From Thiothrix phosphatis (GTDB lineage Bacteria; Pseudomonadota; Gammaproteobacteria; Thiotrichales; Thiotrichaceae): a stretch of DNA of 64,000 nucleotides. Below, piece after piece: positions 1 through 9,857 of the stretch. Both the position numbers and the translations under genes were made by a program. The stretch's first letter is position 1, and each line of letters begins with the position of its first letter. The notes beneath the pieces are model-generated. The model saw only the letters and a list, made by a program, of their open reading frames with translations. It searched no databases and was not told the origin of the DNA. The stretch covers positions 1 through 64,000 of the forward strand of contig NZ_JAYMYJ010000047.1 in NCBI RefSeq assembly GCF_035668035.1, in the 5' to 3' direction.

Positions 1-3000
1 GCCATTGATGATGAAGTTGGCGGCGAAGGCGGTGTTGGCCGGGTGGAGCAGGACATTGCCGAGCAGCAGGTTGATGTCGTTGCTGGGGCCGGAGAACACG
101 CTGACACCGTCCATGTTGAGGTCGGAGGGGAAGTAACCGGCGAGGCGGAAGTTGCTGTTGGCGAGGGTGTTGGCGGGGGCGGTCAGCACCTTGCCGAGGA
201 CGACGTTGATGTCGTTGCTGGGGCCATTGGCGATGACCGAGTCGCTGCTGTTGGCATCACCCGCCCACATCAGGGCTGTGGTTCCGCTGACCAGGCGGGC
301 GTTGCTGCCGAGGGTGGCGGTGGCGGCCAGGGTGAAGTCCACGCTGGCTATGGTGGTGGACAGGTTCAGCGGTGCGGCAGTGGTCACGCCCAGGTGGTTG
401 CGGTGGCGCAGGGTCACGTAGTATTGGCCAGCCGCCACGTCCTCCAGGGTCAGGGTACGGCTGCCGGAAGCGGCGTCGACCACGTCGCCATCACGCTGCA
501 ACAGGCCAGCCATGGCGGCGACCCGGTTTTTGGGCGTGTTGGGGTCGCGCAGCTCCACCAGCACCCAGTCCACCGGCGCATCATTGCCGGTCATGGCCAG
601 CAGTGCCGGGGCGGCGGTTTCCGTCCCTGGGTAGGCGAACGGCAGGCTGGCGGAGCCATAGGGCTGGGCGGTGGGGATCAGCCCCAAGGTGCGCAGGCTG
701 TCGTTCATCATGCCGTCCTTGCTGGCATAAGCGCCTTGCAGGAAGCCGCGCACTTGCAGTTTGATCTCCGGCCCGTTGAGCACGCTGATGGTCAGGGTTT
801 GGGAATCGGCCAGGCCACCGTTGTCTTGGACAGCGACGGTGACAATGTACTGGTTGTCGGCGTTGGCATCCGCCGGATGTTCGAAGTCGGGCGCGGCCTT
901 GAAGCTCAACTTGCCGGACAGCGGGTCAATCTGGAACAGGGCCGCGTCCGCCCCACCGCTGATGCTGTAGGCCAGGGTGTCCCCATCCGGGTCAAGCGCC
1001 TGGACGGTTGTCACTGCGGTCAGCCCCTCCGTCAGGGTCAGGGTGGCGGTGCTTCCACCGCCGTTGGAGGTGATGGCCGGGGCGGCGTTCTCCTTCACAT
1101 CCAGTACGGTCACCTTCAATGCTTGTGAATCGATATGGTCGGGAGCGACGTTGTCGGTCACGCTGACAATCACCTCATACATATTGTCTGCATTGGCGTC
1201 GGTTGGATGCTCAAAGTCCGGAGCGGTTTTGAAGCTCAGTACGCCAGTGGTGGGGTTGATGTTGAACAAAGCTGCGTCCGCCCCACCTTGGATAGAAAAG
1301 GTCAGGGTGTCGGCGGCATCCGGGTCAGTGGCTGTCACTGAGGTGACGTAGGTCTGGTTTTCCGGCGTTTGCAGCACGGCGCTGACAATGCGTGGCGGAT
1401 TGTTCTCCACCACATTGGTGACCACAATGACCTCCACTTGTTCGGTGCACAGATTGCCGCTGTCGCAGACCTGGGTCATGAGCAGGTAGGCATTGTCGCC
1501 ATTGCTGTCTTTGGGGGTCTCATAGTCCGGCGGGGCCTTGAAGCTAATGGCCCCGGTGGCCGGGTCAATGGAGAACAGGGCGCCGTCGAACACCGGCAGC
1601 AAGCTATAGGCCAGGCCGTTGTTTTCCGCATCCGCGTCATCGGTGGCATTCACGTCCAGCGCGACCCCGGTGCCGTTTTCGGCGAAGGTGACATTGTTGG
1701 TGGAGGTGATGACCGGCGGGTCATTGCCTGGGGTGACAGTGAGGTTGACGGTCGCGGTGGCCTTGCCGCCGTTGCCGTCGCTGACTTCGTAGCGGAAGCT
1801 GTCCGTCCCGTTGAAGTCTTTGGCTGGCGTGTAAATATAAGTTCCGTCGGCTTTCAGGGTCAGCGTCCCGTGAGCCGGAGCGGTTACAGGGGTGGTGTTG
1901 ATGGTCAGCGTGTTGCCATCGGGGTCAGTGTCGTTGGCCAGCACGCTGGAGCCATTCAGGACGGTGTCCTCGGCGATGGTGGCGGAGTCGTTGTTGGCTA
2001 CCGGCGCATCGTTGACCGCAGTGACGGTCAGGTTGACGGTGGCGACGGCCTTGCCGCCATTGCCGTCGCTGACTTCGTAGCGGAAGCTGTCGGAGCCGTT
2101 GAAGTTGGCGTTCGGCGTATAGGTGTAGGTGCCGTCGGCCTTCAGCACGAGGGTCCCGTGGGCTGGGGCGGTGACTGGCGTGGTGTTGACGGTCAGCGTG
2201 TCGCCATCGGGGTCAGTGTCGTTGGCCAGCACGCTGGAACCGTTGAGGACAGCATCCTCGGCGATGGTGGCGGTGTCATTGACGGCGGTGGGAGCATCAT
2301 TCTGTGCGCCTACGGTAATGGTGACGGTGGCGGTGTCAGAGCCGCCTTTGCCGTCGCTGACGGAATAGGTGAAGCTGTCGGAGCCGTTGAAGTTGGCGTT
2401 CGGCGTATAGGTGTAGGTGCCGTCGGCCTTCAGCACGAGGGTTCCATGAGCTGGGGCGGTGACTGGAGTGGTGTTGATGGTCAAGGTGTCGCCGTCCAAA
2501 TCGGAATCGTTGGCCAGCACAGAGGCTCCGTTGAGGATGGAGCCTTCCAAGGTGGTGGCGGAATCATCCATGGCAATTGGCGCATCGTTGACCGGGGAAA
2601 TGGTGATGGTGACGGTGGCGGTGTCAGAGCCACCTTTGCCGTCACTGACGGAATAGGTGAAGCTGTCTGTCCCGTTGAAGTTGGCGTTCGGGGTGTAGGT
2701 ATAGGTTCCATCGGCCTTCAGCGTCAGGGTCCCGTGGGCAGGGGCGGTGACCGGGGTGGTGTTGACGGTCAGCGTGTCGCCGTCCAGGTCGGAGTCGTTG
2801 GCCAGCACAGAGGTGCCGTTGAGGATGGCGTCTTCGGCAACGGTGGCGGAATCGTTGTTGGCGACCGGCGCATCATTGACCGGGGTGATGGTGANNNNNN
2901 NNNNNNNNNNNNNNNNNNNNNNNNNNNNNNNNNNNNNNNNNNNNNNNNNNNNNNNNNNNNNNNNNNNNNNNNNNNNNNNNNNNNNNNNNNNNNNACGGTG

Positions 3001-5168
3001 GCGGAATCGTTGTTGGCGACCGGCGCATCATTGACCGGGGTGATGGTGACGGTGACGGTGGCGGTGTCAGAGCCGCCTTTGCCATCGCTGACGGCGTAGG
3101 TGAAGCTGTCCGTCCCGTTGAAACTGGTGTTCGGTGTATAGGTATAGGTTCCGTTGGCGTTCAAGACCAGGGTTCCGTGGGTCGGGGCCGTCACTGGGGT
3201 GGTGTTGACGGTCAGCGTGTCGCCGTCCAGGTCGGCGTCATTGGCCAGTAAGGTTGTGCCATTCAGCGGGGTGTTTTCCGGCGTGCTGGCGGCGTCATCG
3301 TTGGCGACCGGCGCGTCGTTGACTGGGGTGACTGTGACCGTGACTGTGGCGGTGGCCGTGCCGCCATTGCCGTCGCTGACGGAATAGGTGAAGCTGTCTG
3401 TCCCGTTGAAGTTTGCGCTCGGTGTATAAGTGTAAGTTCCATCGGCCTTTAGCACGAGGGTTCCATGGGTTGGGGCTGTCACTGGGGTGGTGCTGACAGT
3501 CAGTGTGTCGCCATCGGTGTCACTGTCATTGGCCAGTACGGTGGAGCCATTGAGGACAGTGTCCTCAGCGGTGTTGGCACTGTCGTTGGTGGCGGTTGGC
3601 GGTGCATTGTTCATCACAATCAGCGTTGACTGGTAATTGCGGAATGCATACCACCACGTATTGATCGTGTTGCCGTTGCCGTAACCGCCTAACTGGTCGG
3701 CTGTCAGATAGTTCCATGTCTGGCGGGTAATTGCGCCAGTGTCGGTGTTGGTCAGGACGGTCGGCGTAACACCGGAGGGCTGGGTGATATTGCTGTCGTC
3801 CCAGAATTGCAGGTTGGGGCCAACCGTTCCGCCAGCTGTCTGGGTATAAACCTTGAAGCCGTTATCCAGCCCTTCCACGTCGTAAGCGGTGAAGTGCGTT
3901 TCACCTTGGGTATAGGTCAACAGGGCGGTAATCGGATACTGGCTTTTCGGCACTGTTGCGCCTGCCCCGTTTTTGCCATCCCAAGGGACTTGGTTAACGC
4001 CAGCGTTTACATTGGCGTATAGGCGGCGGTCTAGGCCAGCGGTATAGGTGCCATCATTATTGATGTCCAGCACAATATCCACTGCCCCCGGCTGGGTGAC
4101 GTCTACCTGGACGGCGGTATTGGCGGTGCTGTCCACTTTTAACGGCAAGTTTTGGGGAACGCCCTCAACCCCCAAGGGGTACACATTGGTGTCAGGTGGG
4201 TTCAGGAAAATTTTATGTGAAGGTGTTGTTTGGTTGGCGTTCATGACCGACTTGCGGTCGGTTGCCTTGACCCCTGTAGAAGCTGTGCCAGTATCGTTAA
4301 ATGAAAATTGGCCTTGTAATGGGCGCAGCCCGGAGTTCTGGAAGTCAATTTTGGTGACATAGTTTTTGGCGTCATAGGCATACATGGAGCCATTGAAGGC
4401 TTTGGCAAAGGGGGATGCCTGATAAGTGGCCGGGTCATTGGCGCGGACTGCCCAGTTTTTTGACCAGATACGGCCATTGATGGCGGTGGGCGTGGCGGCC
4501 TTGGTGGCGACGGTAAGGTCGAACCATTTGATGTTGATCACGCTGTCAGTATAGTTGTAGCCGCTTTCTGTGTAGCTGAAGCTGCCGACGCTGGCGGTGC
4601 TGTTGTTCAGGTCAAATTCAATGTAGTAGTCGCCCGCGCCCTTGCCTGCGGTGGCTGGGTCAAATGTCCAAATCCCTGAAGTTGAATAGCCGCCTGCGGT
4701 AATGTTGCTGGGGCCTGCCGCCGCTGCCGCGTATGAGGTCAGGTTGGGGGCTGTGCCGCCTGTGCCGACGAGATAGGGGCCAAACACCACAGTCCCATCG
4801 GGGGCTTTGATGCGGAAATAGTAGGGCACATTGGCGTCAGTGCCAGTTCCCCTGACCAGATCAGACAAGCCGATGTGCAGCTTTTCATTGCTGGGGTCGG
4901 CTATGTGGATGTAAAGGCGGTTGTCGGCAGGCTGGTCATATCCGGCAAATGGATAGGTGGCAGAGACGCTGCTGCCGGTTTCCCCGACTCCCAGCGCAGA
5001 ACCGTCTGTTGAGTTGGGGGACCATTGCTTGGTGCCTTCCGCAAAAGCTGTCGAGGTAAGCGCACAGCTTGCTATTGTTACCCCAAGAGCCAGGCGGATG
5101 CATAACGCTAGGTTAGAAAGCTTGACGGTGGGCGCTATGACAGGCCGCAGGAAATCTGAATCCTTCAT
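1..5168 (-). CDS. Giant secreted tandem-repeat/cadherin-like surface protein, 3' end outside window
   Basis: Large exported protein, likely a calcium-stabilised adhesin or sheath protein; the role is inferred. I start it at 5168 because GAGGA lies about 10 nt upstream, whereas the ATG at 5183 has no Shine-Dalgarno. A signal peptide ends at about STAFA. About 500 residues of unrecognised N-terminal region follow, including a short FlgD-like stretch (PWDGKNGAG). Then come six near-identical 96-residue modules (NDAPVANDDSA..., HGTLVLKADGTYTYTP, FNGTDSFTYSVSDG) of the cadherin/VCBS-like tandem type, and three cadherin-like modules (GGADAALFxIxPxTGxLSFK, PDFEHPADANADN). Last is a domain with two aspartate-rich, dockerin/EF-hand-like loops (DANSSD, DLNMDG), each followed by GPSNDIN. 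A 100-N gap breaks the frame; merging its 55-bp duplicated flanks restores it and leaves 1671 codons up to the window edge without a stop. Confidence 0.85.
1735..3605 (-). repeat. Tandem 288-bp (96-aa) coding repeats
   Basis: Equivalent points in the repeat (the HGT codons) fall at 3462, 3174, 2731, 2443, 2155 and 1867. Every interval outside the gap is exactly 288 bp. The pair across the N run becomes 288 bp once the 100 Ns and one copy of the 55-bp duplicated flank are removed. Six units can be counted. Their near-identity at DNA level suggests recent amplification or homogenisation, and the true copy number may be higher than assembled. Confidence 0.9.
2895..2994. other. Assembly gap of 100 N with duplicated 55-bp flanks
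   Basis: Exactly 100 Ns. The 55 bases before it (2840-2894) are identical to the 55 bases after it (2995-3049). This is what is expected when two contigs ending in the same k-mer are placed end to end with a default spacer. The gap shifts the reading frame of the repeat protein artificially. Confidence 0.95.
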
Positions 5169-5404
5169 TGAAGAAATCCTCATTTATCATATTTGTTATT
5201 CATTTTGTACGGTAACTTGTTCCCTGGTATGGGCAGGGAGAGAGGTGACACTCTAAAAGTTTCCCTCGCATCATTAATAAATTTTGATGGCTGTTCAACA
5301 AAAGCGGATGAGTGGGATGCGAAAGGTAAGGGTTGCCGTCGGGAATGATGTTTAATTCTTGCGCTTGTGGGCGTCTGGAAATCCGATGGAGGTGCTGTGC
5401 TACA

Positions 5405-5980
5405 ATGGCGGCCTCTGACAAACAACAACGGACGAAGATGAAGACTCGCATTTTGGGGGATGGGCCACAGTCTAAAAAGCGCCGCTGGCTACGGTGGTTG
5501 CTCGACATCAGCATTATTCTTGTCATTATTTTCGGGCTGCGTGCCTGGCAGCACAGGGGCATGCTGGAAGGCGAAGCCCCTGATTTTGAGTACACGGCCC
5601 TCAATGGTTCAAGTGTTCACCTTGACAACTACCGTGGCAAACCTGTCCTGTTACATTTTTGGGCCAGTTGGTGCCCGATGTGCGAGCTGGAGCAGGATAG
5701 CATCACCAGCATCAACAAGGATTGGAAAGTCATTACGATCGCTTTCCAATCAGGGGGGAAAGATGAGGTGCAGCGTTATCTGGAGCGTAAAAAACTGACG
5801 GATTGGGTAACCATTGTTGATACGGATGGTTCGCTGGCAGCGGAATATGGCATTCATGGCGTACCGGCCAGTTATGTGCTGGATGCGGAAGGGATGATCC
5901 GTTTTCGGGAAGTTGGCCTGACGTCTGGATGGGGGTTGCGCATGCGGTTGTGGTTGGCCAAGTTGCTGGTCAGTGATTAG
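5405..5980 (+). CDS. Membrane-anchored TlpA/ScsD-type thioredoxin-like protein
   Basis: Probable periplasmic thiol-disulfide oxidoreductase tethered to the inner membrane. After a basic N-terminus (SKKRRWLRW) there is one transmembrane helix (LLDISIILVIIFGL), then a thioredoxin fold with the redox motif WASWCPMCE and a cis-proline region GVPASYV. It resembles TlpA/ScsD-like protein disulfide reductases. The start is uncertain: ATG 5405 has GGAGGT 11 nt upstream, while ATG 5438 has no clear ribosome-binding site but gives a more compact N-terminus. It is convergent with the next gene, with three bases between the stop codons. The specific partner cannot be read from the sequence. Confidence 0.8.
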   Translation: MAASDKQQRTKMKTRILGDGPQSKKRRWLRWLLDISIILVIIFGLRAWQHRGMLEGEAPDFEYTALNGSSVHLDNYRGKPVLLHFWASWCPMCELEQDSITSINKDWKVITIAFQSGGKDEVQRYLERKKLTDWVTIVDTDGSLAAEYGIHGVPASYVLDAEGMIRFREVGLTSGWGLRMRLWLAKLLVSD

Positions 5981-5983
5981 GGG

Positions 5984-6682
5984 CTAGCTGGCAAACGCCT
6001 TCCATAGCAACAATAGCCCCAATAGGGTGACCAACAATCCGGCAGTCCGTCTAACCTTGGGGTCGCGGGTGAATTGCGCCAGCTTTGCCGCCGCCACGCC
6101 CATCAACAGCAGGTTGGGCAATGTCCCCAGCCCGAAGGAGAGCATCAGCAGGACGCCTTTGGTGATGCTGCCCGCCGATAGCGCCCAGATCAGCATGCTG
6201 TAAACCAGGCCGCACGGCAGCCAGCCCCAGATAAAGCCAAGCGGCAGTGCTTTGGCGGGGGAATCCACCGGCATGAAACGCCGTCCCAGCGGTTCAATGC
6301 GCCGCCACAGCACCCGTCCGGCATTTTCCACTTTGGCCACACCCTGCCAGATTCCGGCCAGATATAAACCCAGCGCAATCATGAACAGTGCAGCAAAGGC
6401 CCGCAGGAACTGGCTGATGCTTTCAAGGCCGCCGATGGACAGAAAGGTGGCGCCCAACCCGCCAGCCAAGGCTCCGGCCAACATATAGCCGCTGATACGG
6501 CCAGTATTGTACGCCAGCAGCATTGGCAACAGATTGGATGGGGGGTGGCGTTGTGTGGCGGGCAAGCTGAACGTCAGGGCGCTGACAATGCCGCCGCACA
6601 TGCCCAGGCAATGGACTCCGCCCAACAACCCAACCACCAGCGCTGCCAGATATTCAGAATGGGTGAGCCAGCCCCATGCCAT
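5984..6682 (-). CDS. SafE/TauE-family inner-membrane protein (COG2836 type)
   Basis: Polytopic membrane protein of 232 residues with about six hydrophobic segments and the family signature GGVHCLGMCGG near residue 20. COG2836 members are often annotated as sulfite exporters, but several occur with cytochrome oxidase or metal-handling genes, so the substrate is not assigned. The start codon overlaps the stop of hspQ (TGATG), which implies translational coupling with the upstream gene. A link to sulfur metabolism would fit the organism but is inference only. Confidence 0.8.
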   Translation of the reverse strand: MAWGWLTHSEYLAALVVGLLGGVHCLGMCGGIVSALTFSLPATQRHPPSNLLPMLLAYNTGRISGYMLAGALAGGLGATFLSIGGLESISQFLRAFAALFMIALGLYLAGIWQGVAKVENAGRVLWRRIEPLGRRFMPVDSPAKALPLGFIWGWLPCGLVYSMLIWALSAGSITKGVLLMLSFGLGTLPNLLLMGVAAAKLAQFTRDPKVRRTAGLLVTLLGLLLLWKAFAS

Positions 6683-7002
6683 CAGTTCAGGGTTTGCCGT
6701 GTTTTATAGTGGTCGCCGTTGAATCCGGTGAAAAAGTTTTCCAGTAACGGATGCTCTACAGGCTCGGTGGAAGCGTCCGCCTCCAGATTGCGCTCGGCCA
6801 CATAGGCTACCCGCCCGTCCTGGTCAATCAGGACGTGGTACCACGGCTCTTCTTTGCTGGGGTTGCCTGCTTCGACATTTTTCTCAAACCATTCTTCCGT
6901 CCCCTGGAAATCAGGGTCCACGTCAAAGATGACGCCCCGGTAATTAAACAGGCGGTGATGGATCAACTGGCCAATTCCGAAGGAGGCTGTTTTTTCTTCC
7001 AT
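6682..7002 (-). CDS. hspQ: Heat shock protein HspQ
   Basis: Small cytosolic protein of 106 residues that matches HspQ over its length: IGQLIHHRLFNYRGVIFDVDPDF near the N-terminus, then EPWYHVLIDQDG and YVAERNL. HspQ is a heat-induced hemimethylated-DNA-binding (YccV-like) protein that also modulates Lon specificity in enterobacteria. TGAGGAA lies about 8 nt upstream of the ATG. It is the first gene of a two-gene unit with the SafE-like protein, whose start overlaps this stop. Confidence 0.93.
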   Translation of the reverse strand: MEEKTASFGIGQLIHHRLFNYRGVIFDVDPDFQGTEEWFEKNVEAGNPSKEEPWYHVLIDQDGRVAYVAERNLEADASTEPVEHPLLENFFTGFNGDHYKTRQTLN

Positions 7003-7056
7003 CGTGACGATTCCTCAAGTCTGTCTATAACGATGTTCTATTGTCTCAATATGCGG

Positions 7057-8304
7057 CTACTCACCGCCAATATCAAGATTCCCTAATGTGTCCTTGATCA
7101 TGTCCACCCGGCGGCGGTGAATTTCATCCTTGATTTGTGCGCCTTGAAAGCCTTGCAAGGTGATTTCCCTGACATCAACTTCCTGACTGGCGGCCAATGC
7201 TTGCCGGAATATGCCTGCCTGTGGATAAGGCCGGTCTTCGAAGCCAGCCCGCCCACGCGCATCCGCTTCACAAGCCAACAACAGTTGTGCAAACCGTGCT
7301 GGTTTACGGAAGGCGTCTGTCGCCTCCAACACTTTCAGGATGGTCTGCGGGCGTAATTGTCCGGCCTTATGGATATGACCGTGATAGGCCGCCACATGTT
7401 CAGCCAGTTCACGAAAGCGGTTGGGGACTCGCAAGCGTTCGCACAATTCTGTCGTCAGGCGGCGGCTGACAAGTTCATGCCCGTGGTGGCTGGGCAGGAT
7501 GTCGGCTGGCGTCAGGCCTTTGCCAAGGTCGTGGGTGAGTGCTGCGAAACGTACCTCCGGATCAGCGCTCAGTTTGACGGCTTGCTGCAACACTAACAAT
7601 GTGTGCGCGCCGCAATCAATTTCCGGGTGGTGTTGTGCCGGTTGTGGCACGCCAAACAGGCGGTTAATTTCTGGGAACAGCACTTGCAGTGCGCCACATT
7701 CGCGCAGCACCAGGAAAAACTGTTCCGGGTTTGGCTCTGACAGTGCGCGCACGGTTTCCTGCCAGACCCGTTCGGGTGTCAGCGCATCTACCTCACCAGC
7801 GGCCACCATAGAACGCATCAGTTGTTGTGTTTCCCCGGCCACCTGAAACCCCATGGGGGCGAAGCGGGCGGCAAACCGGGCGACCCGCAGGATGCGCACC
7901 GGGTCTTCGCTGAATGCGGGGGAAACATGCCGCAGCAAATGCATTTGCAAGTCCGCTTGTCCGCCATACGGGTCGATGATATTGCCATTGTCATCCTGCG
8001 CCATGGCATTGATGGTCAGGTCGCGGCGGGCAAGATCCTCCTCCAGGGTCACATCTGGAGCGGTGTGGAACTGGAACCCATGATAGCCTTTGGCCGTCTT
8101 GCGCTCGGTGCGGGCCAGGGCGTATTCCTCCCCGGTCTGAGGGTGTAGGAAAACCGGGAAGTCATTGCCTACCGGCTTGAACCCTTGGGCTAATAAATCA
8201 GCAGGGGTGGCTCCGGTGACCACCCAATCGCGGTCTTTTACCGGCACCCCCATAAGCAGGTCACGGATCGCGCCACCGACAAGATAGGTTTTGGTTTGGG
8301 TCAT
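7057..8304 (-). CDS. cca: CCA-adding tRNA nucleotidyltransferase
   Basis: Adds or repairs the 3' CCA end of tRNAs. The 415-residue protein has the class II nucleotidyltransferase signature YLVGGAIRD at its N-terminus, the metal-binding KDRDWVV, the template motif EDLARRDLTINAMA with following EDPVRILRVARFAARF, and a C-terminal HD domain (LTHDLGKG), as in the gammaproteobacterial enzyme of about 412 residues. An open frame continues 64 codons upstream, but the family N-terminus begins at the ATG at 8304. It reads away from sqr across a 211-bp divergent intergenic region. Confidence 0.95.
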   Translation of the reverse strand: MTQTKTYLVGGAIRDLLMGVPVKDRDWVVTGATPADLLAQGFKPVGNDFPVFLHPQTGEEYALARTERKTAKGYHGFQFHTAPDVTLEEDLARRDLTINAMAQDDNGNIIDPYGGQADLQMHLLRHVSPAFSEDPVRILRVARFAARFAPMGFQVAGETQQLMRSMVAAGEVDALTPERVWQETVRALSEPNPEQFFLVLRECGALQVLFPEINRLFGVPQPAQHHPEIDCGAHTLLVLQQAVKLSADPEVRFAALTHDLGKGLTPADILPSHHGHELVSRRLTTELCERLRVPNRFRELAEHVAAYHGHIHKAGQLRPQTILKVLEATDAFRKPARFAQLLLACEADARGRAGFEDRPYPQAGIFRQALAASQEVDVREITLQGFQGAQIKDEIHRRRVDMIKDTLGNLDIGGE

Positions 8305-8515
8305 AGCGTATGTAATGCGTGATGGCTGTTGATAGGGGAAGGAAGTATATCTTTTTTCTTGTATATTAGCATAATCTAATTTATTGAAAACACAAGGATT
8401 ACATTGACCCTGCGCCTGATTTGTGGTGTGATTCCAAGTGCTGAGGGAGAATGCTGCCAAATGTTTATCTGATAAAAAGTATCCCACGTCAATCAATAGT
8501 TAGGAGTTCGCGCTA

Positions 8516-9787
8516 ATGGCCCATGTCGTTATTCTGGGAGCCGGGACAGGAGGAATGCCCGCTGCCTATGAGATGAAAGAGATGCTTGGTAAAGCACACG
8601 AAGTCACCGTTATCAATGAACGTGATTATTTCCAGTTTGTGCCTTCAAACCCCTGGGTTGCGGTAGGTTGGCGCACCCGCGCCGACATCACTTTCCCGAT
8701 TGAAAAATACTTGGGCAAGAAAGGCATCAACTTCATCACCGCACGTTGCGACAAGATTGATGCGGCAGGCAATGCCCTGCATCTGGATAATGGGCAAACC
8801 GTCAATTACGATTATTTGGTGATCGCAACTGGGCCGAAGCTGTTTTTCCAGGAAGTGGAAGGTGCAGGCCCGAATGGTGGCCACACCCACTCGGTTTGTG
8901 ACGTGACCCATGCGGAAAAGGCTTATGGCGATTATCAAAAAATGCTGGAAAAAGGTTCCGGCCACATCGTTGTAGGTGCGATGCCATTCGCCAGCTGTTT
9001 CGGCCCCGCTTACGAGTTCGCCTTTATTGTTGACGCCGACCTGCGCAAGCGCAACGTGCGCAACAAGTTCAAAATGACCTATGTTTCTTCCGAACCTTAC
9101 ATTGGCCACTTGGGTTTGGGTGGTGTAGGTGATTCCAAAGGCATGCTGGAGTCTGAACTGCGCAATCACCACATTAATTGGGTAGTCAATGCCAAGACCA
9201 CCAAGGTCGAAGAAGGCAAGATGTTCGTCACCGAGCTGAATGGTAAGGGCGAAGTGGAAAAAGAGCATGAAATTGCCTTTGATTTCGCTATGATGCTGCC
9301 AGCATTCAAAGGTGTTGATGCGGTTGCGGCAGTCGAAGGCCTGTGCAATCCGCGAGGCTTCGTCATTGTTGATGAACTGCATCGCAGCCCGAAATATAAG
9401 AATATCTATTCTGCTGGTGTTTGTATCGCCATTCCGCCGGTTGAAGCCACTCCGGTCCCAACTGGCGCACCCAAGACCGGCTATATGATCGAGTCCATGG
9501 TGACGTCATTGGTGCATAACATTGCTGATGAACTGGCGGGTAAGGAACCGCACACCACTGGCACTTGGAACGCCATTTGTTTGGCGGACATGGGCGATAC
9601 TGGCGCGGCCTTTGTGGCGCTGCCACAGATTCCGCCCCGCAACGTCGCTTGGTTCAAGAAAGGCAAGTGGGTGCATATGGCCAAGATTGCATTCGAGAAA
9701 TACTTCATCCGCAAGATGAAGAAAGGCAGCTCCGAGCCATTCTATGAAAAGTCTATCCTGAAGATGATGGGGATTACCCGTCTCTGA
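8516..9787 (+). CDS. sqr: Sulfide:quinone oxidoreductase
   Basis: Flavoprotein on the periplasmic face of the inner membrane that oxidises sulfide to polysulfide/sulfur and reduces quinone. The 423 residues begin with an FAD-binding motif (VVILGAGTGGMPAA) and follow the Acidithiobacillus ferrooxidans enzyme nearly end to end as I recall it. Catalytic cysteines are visible at 128 (HSVCDV), 161 (ASCFGPAYE) and 355 (NAICLADMGD). The second half carries TPVPTGAPKTGYMIESMV, and an amphipathic C-terminal membrane anchor (FEKYFIRKMK) is present. AGGAG sits 9 nt before the ATG. A strong terminator follows, so it is probably monocistronic. Confidence 0.95.
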   Translation: MAHVVILGAGTGGMPAAYEMKEMLGKAHEVTVINERDYFQFVPSNPWVAVGWRTRADITFPIEKYLGKKGINFITARCDKIDAAGNALHLDNGQTVNYDYLVIATGPKLFFQEVEGAGPNGGHTHSVCDVTHAEKAYGDYQKMLEKGSGHIVVGAMPFASCFGPAYEFAFIVDADLRKRNVRNKFKMTYVSSEPYIGHLGLGGVGDSKGMLESELRNHHINWVVNAKTTKVEEGKMFVTELNGKGEVEKEHEIAFDFAMMLPAFKGVDAVAAVEGLCNPRGFVIVDELHRSPKYKNIYSAGVCIAIPPVEATPVPTGAPKTGYMIESMVTSLVHNIADELAGKEPHTTGTWNAICLADMGDTGAAFVALPQIPPRNVAWFKKGKWVHMAKIAFEKYFIRKMKKGSSEPFYEKSILKMMGITRL

Positions 9788-9816
9788 AGAAACTGGCGGG
9801 AGTCAGGGGCAGAGTG

Positions 9817-9846
9817 ATGGGAGGCTTGAGCGCCTCCCATTTTTAT
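9817..9846 (+). terminator. Rho-independent terminator of sqr
   Basis: Perfect 9-bp stem (ATGGGAGGC with GCCTCCCAT), loop of 6 nt, followed by TTTTATTT. It ends the sqr transcript just before nadC. Confidence 0.9.
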
Positions 9847-9857
9847 TTGAGGTAGGG

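Noticed and set aside
2769..2894. Apparent frameshift and truncation of the giant protein at the N run
   Set aside because: The frame change is produced by the arbitrary 100-N spacer and the duplicated 55-bp flank; merging them restores one frame.
43..3099. Long plus-strand open frames (up to 576 codons) over the repeat protein
   Set aside because: They are antisense shadows of the repetitive GC-rich minus-strand gene. They lack family similarity, ribosome-binding sites and coherent domains, while the minus frame gives clean cadherin-like modules.
1735..3605. Regular repeats considered as a CRISPR or non-coding satellite
   Set aside because: The 288-bp period is a multiple of three, encodes a recognised type of beta-domain and has no spacer structure.
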